Shown here in pieces: positions 58,701 through 64,000 of a stretch of 64,000 bases of DNA. The position numbers and the translations under genes are program-made. How positions within the stretch are numbered: position 1 is the first letter of the stretch; every line of letters begins with the position of its first letter. A model generated the notes under the pieces. It was not told the DNA's origin. It searched no databases and worked only from the letters and a program-made list of their open reading frames with translations. This stretch comes from Sabellastarte sp. h YS-2021 (Eukaryota > Annelida > Polychaeta > Sabellida > Sabellidae): the NCBI GenBank assembly GCA_964017235.1, contig OZ024929.1, forward strand, positions 60,359,603 through 60,423,602, given 5' to 3'.

Positions 58701-59345
58701 ATCCACAAATAGCCCGTATATTGCGGAGATTTGTTAAAAAAAAAAAAAAGCCTTTCATGTACTTTCCTTCAGGAGGTTTATTTCCTGGGACTGGACTCAT
58801 CCCTCTCTTCCCCTATCTCAGAGCAAGTCTGTAAAAAGGGGGAGCAGTGTCGCCATATCCCCGGCAACCGGGCATTGGTACCGACCATAGGCCTACAGGT
58901 CTCATGATTCAAAGTCAAGCTAGGCCTCGAGGGGAAATTTTGTTGCTTATTTACGAGTTCACTTAAGTCCCTAGTAACTTACCCGCCGACCAAGCGGTAG
59001 TTATTCAGCAATTGTCCATTGGATAGGATGTATTAAGGCAATAAAATTGCAAATTTAATAAGTAAATTAAATTTTTATAAGTTAATACCCTATCCAATGG
59101 ACACACAGGACCCTCCCAACTGACCCCGCTTTCAGCTTAATAGGGGTCTAAGAGGTTTAGACAATGCAAAAGATGATATGATGTCAGATTGTCTAGACAG
59201 GAAGGAAGTACAAGGTGCCATCTGGGGAATGCATACTACTGGGACCGGCCGACCGGTGGCGACACAGGACATCTTTATCTGACGTTCGGTGGGCCGGTCT
59301 GTGCCAACAGGATTAGGAATTGTCCAATGGATAGGGTATTTAATT
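55780..59345 (+). mobile_element. DIRS-type retrotransposon copy D, broken fossil
   Basis: No left terminal repeat or full gag-like region is recognisable. The first 300 bp carry scattered ACTGGTTACAGAG repeats. From about 56090 it matches RT (KLMDLQKGIRIHQYLDDWL), then RNase H (about 56880-57230, FTDTSDEGWDAHL), then the recombinase (about 57700-58710; a 22-base C run lies at 57804-57825). The shared 3' block follows, then an internal complementary region (about 58995-59100) and the right terminal repeat (about 59150-59345). Broken, with roughly eight or more interruptions; older than A and B by appearance. Confidence 0.88.
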
Positions 59346-59379
59346 TACTTAATAAATTTGCAATTTTCTTTTTGTCTAG

Positions 59380-59503
59380 ATTTGTGTACATGTTGAATAT
59401 CAATGAAAAAATCTCAATTACCACATCAAATATCCAGCTTACCCCAAAGGAAATTGTCCCAACCTTAAATTCAATGTTAGTTCCAGCCAAGAGGGACTTT
59501 GAG
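59380..59503 (+). CDS. Possible exon of unknown gene
   Basis: A 124-bp open segment between a good acceptor-like sequence (TTTTCTTTTTGTCTAG) and GAG/GTAATC. In the open frame it reads FVYMLNINEKISITTSN and on to AKRDFE. Its first base would complete the split arginine codon left by the exon at 42610, but the sequence does not resemble ABCB transporters at this position, which should show a loop and helix 11. It lies about 35 bp after the end of DIRS copy D. It could be an exon of another gene, an alternative exon or chance. No domain is recognised. Confidence 0.2.
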
Positions 59504-59589
59504 GTAATCTTTTCATGTAGGTTCTGTTAAAGGTTTGTTACTTCCATAATTTAAACATGCCTATAATTGCACAGTACTTAAATACTGTT

Positions 59590-59680
59590 TAAAAATTGCC
59601 AAACTTAAAGTGAATATAATTCTGTTATTAGTGGGAGTTTAAGGTTACCTTAATCTATGACACTTGATTTGACCTCTAAC
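59590..59680 (-). repeat. Fragment of the CAGTATCTCAAAAATGG repeat family
   Basis: Minus-strand fragment with TATTAGTGGGAGTTTAAGGTTACCTTA, the reverse of the AAGGT(G)ACCTTAAACTCCCA block seen at 19500-20700. Confidence 0.6.
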
Positions 59681-61205
59681 ATTGCGGAAATGACCTTGAC
59701 ATATAAAATCTTGTCCAGGCTCTATCTTGGAAACCGTAGGGTGTAGGAAGTTGATACTTGGTAGGGACATTTTGGGGGGTTGTAGGTGTGCATCGTCATG
59801 GTGTGACCTTGATTTGAGCTTTGACCTTGCCCTATGATATCTTGTCCGGGCTATATCTCGGCAAGCATAAGGTGTAGGAAGTTGATACTTGATAGGGTCA
59901 TTGGTCGGGGGTTGTAGGTTTGCAACGTTATAGTGTGGCCTTGATTCAACCTTTGGTCTTGAGGTAGTGACCTAGACCTTTAAAATTTTGTCCGAGCTAT
60001 ATCTCTGAAATCGTAAAGTGTAGGAAGTTGATACTTGGTTGGTACATTGCTTAAGGGTTGTAGGTATGCAATATCATGGCGGGATCTTGATTTTACCTTT
60101 GACCTTGTCATCGTGACCATGAGTTTTAAAATCTTGTTCGGGCTATTTCTTGGATTCCATAAGGTGTAGAAGGTTAAAACTTGGTAGGGACATTAGTTAG
60201 GGGGTGTAGGTGTGCATCATGGTGTGGACTTTAACTTTGTCACTGCCGAAGTGTGTTCACTTGCTTGACTTAAGACATTTTTCTCTTATGACAAAGATAT
60301 ATGGATTGCTGCAACTGATTATTATATGCACTTTTACACAATTGTGCTATTTCCATTGACAGCTATTCTCCAACTAATAAATTTTACAGCTTCGTAATTT
60401 TTAGTTTACTGATTAATGCTGTCATCTTACTATTGAAGTGTCTTGTTTTAACACTTTATCTTTACATACATTTTCTTCCTCTTAGAAGTTATTTGTAGTA
60501 TAGGGATTGATGCTCGATCTTTCAATATCGATCGATCATCCCACAGCAACTGCCGATATCGACACATACTACCAGCATTTCAATATCGAAATAACATAAC
60601 CAAACAGACAAAATTTTTTTTTTTAAATGGTAATTTTACTGCTTAAATGCATATTTATTGTATAAAATCTTTAAAAGGCACATTTACAACTGAAACAAAA
60701 CAGGGTCAAGTCTGGCGCCATCTTTGCTTACATTGCCAGTGACCTACTTCCTGTTTCACGGAAGAGATACAAAACCTGACAGCTAGTACACAGGAAAGCA
60801 CAAAAACTCTTGTTTAATGTATGTTTTGTTCATTTTATTTAATTTTATATTGCAGAAATATATTTTTGGTGCATAAGTAGTATCTTTTGATAATTTCGTG
60901 AATTTATATGTGCACGTTTTCAAAGAACCTGTATTATCACCCACGGCATACGTTAACGTTCCCGATATTGAAATATCGATCGATCCACAACCCTAAATTT
61001 TCATTCGATATCAATCCTCAACATGGCTCTTGATCCCTATACTAGTTATTTTATCTACTTAAACATTATTTGGACCTTTATATAACTGACACTGCTCTGA
61101 AAGTATTCCGATCTTTGTACTGTTTCACTGGTTCTATATCTCATGGTGTTGAAAACTATTTTTCCAATCTGTGGAGTACGGGCATCTCAGATGCTATTTT
61201 TGAGG
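59680..61205 (+). repeat. Nuclear-receptor-motif cassette, copy 4
   Basis: About four diverged tandem units to about 60230 (TATCTTGGAAACCGTAGGG, ACTTGGTAGGGACATT, TGACCTTGA-type half-sites). Then the tail matching 43750-44022, from AGTTTACTGATTAATGCTG to GTACGGGCATCTCAGATGC. The tail is interrupted by the inserted element at 60495-61043. Confidence 0.8.
60495..61043. mobile_element. hAT-like non-autonomous element with 8-bp duplication
   Basis: 549 bp flanked by AGTTATTT at 60487-60494 and 61044-61051. The ends are short inverted repeats around AGTATAGGGAT. Subterminal ATATCGATCGAT words occur near both ends in opposite orientation. The homologous cassette tail at about 43862-43885 has a single uninterrupted version of the site (CATTATTTTCTC), which shows that this segment is an insertion. 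The 8-bp duplication points to hAT elements; no transposase is present. Confidence 0.82.
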
Positions 61206-61229
61206 TATTGTCTGGAAATAAAAAAAACT

Positions 61230-61420
61230 TAAACTCAATATAAGTATGCTACTAGTGGGAGTTTAAGGTAACCTTACAATAGGGTACACCTTGAGGACCA
61301 GTTACATGCACGTACCAAATTTTAATTTAATCTATCAAGCCAATTTTGAGATACTGTCCGAAAATGAAGTGTGACGACGACAGACGATGATGCTGACACC
61401 ATAGGAGAGAGGACAAAGCA
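61230..61420 (-). repeat. CAGTATCTCAAAAATGG repeat, single unit
   Basis: The reverse complement of a complete unit: GTGGGAGTTTAAGGTAACCTTA, then CTTGAGGACCAGTTACATGCA, then CCAATTTTGAGATACTGTC and GTGACGACGACAG. Confidence 0.75.
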
Positions 61421-61439
61421 TTCCCTGTATGCTGCCCAA

Positions 61440-61830
61440 AACAAAATTTGCAGACCTGTAGCTCTTTGAATAGCTGAGCAGTAGCTACTTTCAGATTTTC
61501 ACTGTTGAGTAAATCACTTGTAATTTGAAATACTATTGCATTTAGATAATTTCTAATTTTATTCAGTTACTGTTGTGTCAGTTATAACAGTAAAATTGCA
61601 GTCAGTTATAACAGTAGAATTTCAGACCTGTATCTCATTGCATAGCTGAGCAAAAACTACTTTGAGATTCTCATTGTTGAATAAATCAGTTGTAACTTAA
61701 AAACTTTTGAAGTTACAGTATTTTATTTTTCACCAACTTGTGGTCAGCTATAACACAGTAAAATTATGACCTATAGCTCATTGCAAAGCCGACAAATAGC
61801 TATTCAGATTCTCACTGTTGAGTAGATCAC
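61440..61830 (+). repeat. Satellite units, GTAGCTCTTTG family
   Basis: About three diverged units with ACCTGTAGCTCTTTGAATAGCTGAG and GTTGAGTAAATCACTTGTAA, related to 37860-38300. Confidence 0.7.
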
Positions 61831-63829
61831 TTGTGGGAAGAATTATAAAATGAAAAGCTGGTCTAGCATGACTTCCGGTTGTGTGTAAGGTCCTGTAACT
61901 TCTACAATCTATTGTTTCGGCCATTATTTTCCGCTGTTCAAGTGAGACTTTTCACCAATTCACCTGTCGGATACATTCAAGATATGAACACATGTGTAAC
62001 TTTACTATGGCAGTGTGAACATAAAATTGTGGTCTGCACATACTCTGTATGCTAGCACCTCCAGTACGGTCATTGACGGCTCTTGACACCTGACCAATGT
62101 GTAGTACAACAATTTTTTTTGTCACTTCAATCATTAATAAGTATTTTCTTCTTCCTTCCTGTCTGGATAGTGACTATCTTTGGTTAAATCTTACCTCTTC
62201 TAGCCAATCAGAGGCAACCTTTCATCACGCCATTTGTAGTAAAAAAAGTTCCTCTGATTAAATTGTACATCTTCTAGCCAATCACAATTTAGCTTTCATT
62301 GCTCCACTTCTAGTGTATCACCTTAACAGTCATCTTCCTTCTGCTTCCTTCAGATTCTGTGCAGTAAGTTTATTATTTGATTAATCACAAATGAAGCACA
62401 TGTTCTAACAACTGAAGTGAGCTTCATTGCTCCTTTTCACAAAAACTGTTTTTGCAAGCGTTTAACAAATGCAAGCGATAATAAAAGAGTTTACAGATTT
62501 GGACATACAGTGCTGCACCCAAACCCAAATGTTGTTAGAACCCCATGGAATTCCTTCTTTTAACTGTTAATTGTGTAAATAAGAAAAATTAATATTTTAT
62601 AAAAATACTAAAGTTTTCTTGAATATGTAAAATGTCCAAGATATAACACACTTATATAATCCAAATGGTTTTATGTTTATTTTGTAAGCAAGGTTGGTAA
62701 TGTTGTTGTAAATTGATCATCAGTTGTCCAGCATTTTATCTTCATGAATTTTCATCCAGATTGCATCACAGAAATCCTAAGAGGCTGCCTGCAGCCACCA
62801 AAAGCATGAGAAACGATCACAAAAAGTGTGAGATATATTGCTAAGTAGCACTCATCCTTGTTTTAAAAATAATATAATGAAGTCCAGCCAGAAGCAATAT
62901 GCCTAAAACTGTACATATTTTACTCAAAGGCTCTTGTTACGTTAGCAGTCTGTAGTACTAGTCTAGTTACATCACTTCATTCAAGTATTGTTCAACAGTT
63001 GAGCATTCATTCTATCCCTTCCAAACCAAAATCATGAAGATCTGAAAAAAATATGTATTTTACTGTAAAGAGTCATACAAATAACACCTATTGGCTACTA
63101 AAATAGAAAATTTTAAGTCTGGCCACTGTTGAATCTGACATTTTACAGAATAAGTTCACATCTGGAGTTCTGGGTTCAATACTACTTGAATTCAAAGGTT
63201 TATCTGTGGTTGACTGTGTTCTTGTATTAAGGTTTGTTAGGTTTTTGCTGACATAAAACATAACAAAATATACTTACAGAGAAGTATTACAGAAGCATAT
63301 ATTTTCTTAATTAAAAAAAAATAAAATTCACATTACACCCTGGGTTAAATTCTATTGAATAGCTGTATTGTGTATGTGATCACTTCAAGCAGTCTTTAAA
63401 CTCTTGTTCCTTCAATATATCCTGTAGTTTTAATATTTTGTAACTGAATTTTGACATGCATATTCCTTTGGAATGAATGACTCCTAATATTTTTGAGCTT
63501 TTCCCAATGGGTCCTGAAATAGCCAAGATTCATCCAGTATACTCCCTTATTATTTAGTTAGGCCTCCAGGATGTCCATGATTGCCAGAAAAGCTCCAAAG
63601 GTTTCTGGTTTGGGGACAATATAAGAGTTCATCCTATAGAAAGGAAACTGGTACAAAAGGTTGAAAAGGAATACAAAACTGATTCCTATGAAATAGATAA
63701 AACTTTTATGGACTACCTATTTTAGAATGTAGACAACTCTTTAAATCCTTTAAAATTCATCTACCTTATCATTGCATGAAAACTGAAAATGTAATCTTGA
63801 AAAAAAGATACATAGTAATGGTGAGACAC
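61831..63829. other. Intronic stretch, mostly unrecognised
   Basis: About 2 kb without coding signal. The one structured item is a pair of diverged direct repeats of about 78 bp (about 62180-62337), each with CTTCTAGCCAATCA, a CCAAT box in NF-Y context (CCAAT at 62204-62208 and 62278-62282). I looked for the next ABC-transporter exon here and did not see it. Confidence 0.4.
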
Positions 63830-63935
63830 AGAAAGTGAGTCCCATAAAAAATACCAAATCAATGCCTGTGGTGTGAGAGGTGGCCTGTTTGGAGATGTGT
63901 TGGCTCTGAAGCAACACAATCTTGTTATTGTGATT
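63830..63935 (-). repeat. Dispersed repeat segment, copy 3
   Basis: A diverged partner of 4400-4498 and 6650-6748: CCTGTGGTGTGAGAGGTGGCCTG and GATGTGTTGGCTC correspond to CCTGTGGCGTGAGTGATGACCTG and GATATGTTGGCGCC. Confidence 0.55.
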
Positions 63936-64000
63936 TTCAATATTGTTAAAAAACACAAATATCTCAGAATCTTTCAGAGAAAGAAATTTTAAGTACAGAC

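Noticed and set aside
42611-64000. The next ABCB exon (rest of the helix 10-11 loop and helix 11)
   Set aside because: I searched by eye for the expected motif after the split arginine codon and found nothing convincing; it is probably beyond the window.

Overview
The window is eukaryotic, intron-rich, AT-rich DNA from an animal, most likely a mollusc and probably a bivalve (inferred from the repeat types; no lineage marker gene is present). The only host coding sequence I can support is two consecutive exons of an ABCB1/MDR-type (P-glycoprotein) full ABC transporter on the + strand. Exon 14552-14675 covers the tenth transmembrane helix and exon 42510-42610 the following cytoplasmic stretch. 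The intron between them is 27.8 kb. The flanking introns run off both ends of the window (more than 14.5 kb and more than 21.3 kb).

Almost everything else is repeat. (1) DIRS-type tyrosine-recombinase retrotransposons, all + strand: a nearly whole copy (48622-54592), three younger but broken copies (about 6848-14145, 24320-29070, 55780-59345), two old decayed copies (about 18190-24310 and 29100-33425) and a solo terminal repeat (about 47286-47455). The younger copies show inverted terminal repeats, gag-like, RT/RNase H and recombinase regions and, in three of them, an internal complementary region. (2) Nested insertions: a 1.24-kb DNA transposon with perfect 19-bp TIRs inside one DIRS copy, a tRNA-derived SINE with 14-bp target duplications inside another, tandem repeats inside a third, and a hAT-like element whose empty site survives elsewhere in the window. 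(3) Several tandem-repeat families with periods of about 125-350 bp, some inside larger mobile-looking cassettes.

The most unusual observation is that most of the tandem families share a core of about 55 bp with the same layout: an AWCTCnnAAA start and, in several families, an ACTTGGTA-like block at the same offset. Individual families also carry near-perfect animal transcription-factor sites: nuclear-receptor DR1 and ERR/SF-1 motifs, palindromic YY1 motifs and RFX X-boxes. The host intron is therefore packed with arrays of potential regulatory sites.

Other items are a near-identical 2.25-kb tandem duplication (2250-6748), a 155-bp hairpin whose sister copy has collapsed, a 5S rRNA-derived fragment, and short palindromic footprints resembling DIRS junctions.
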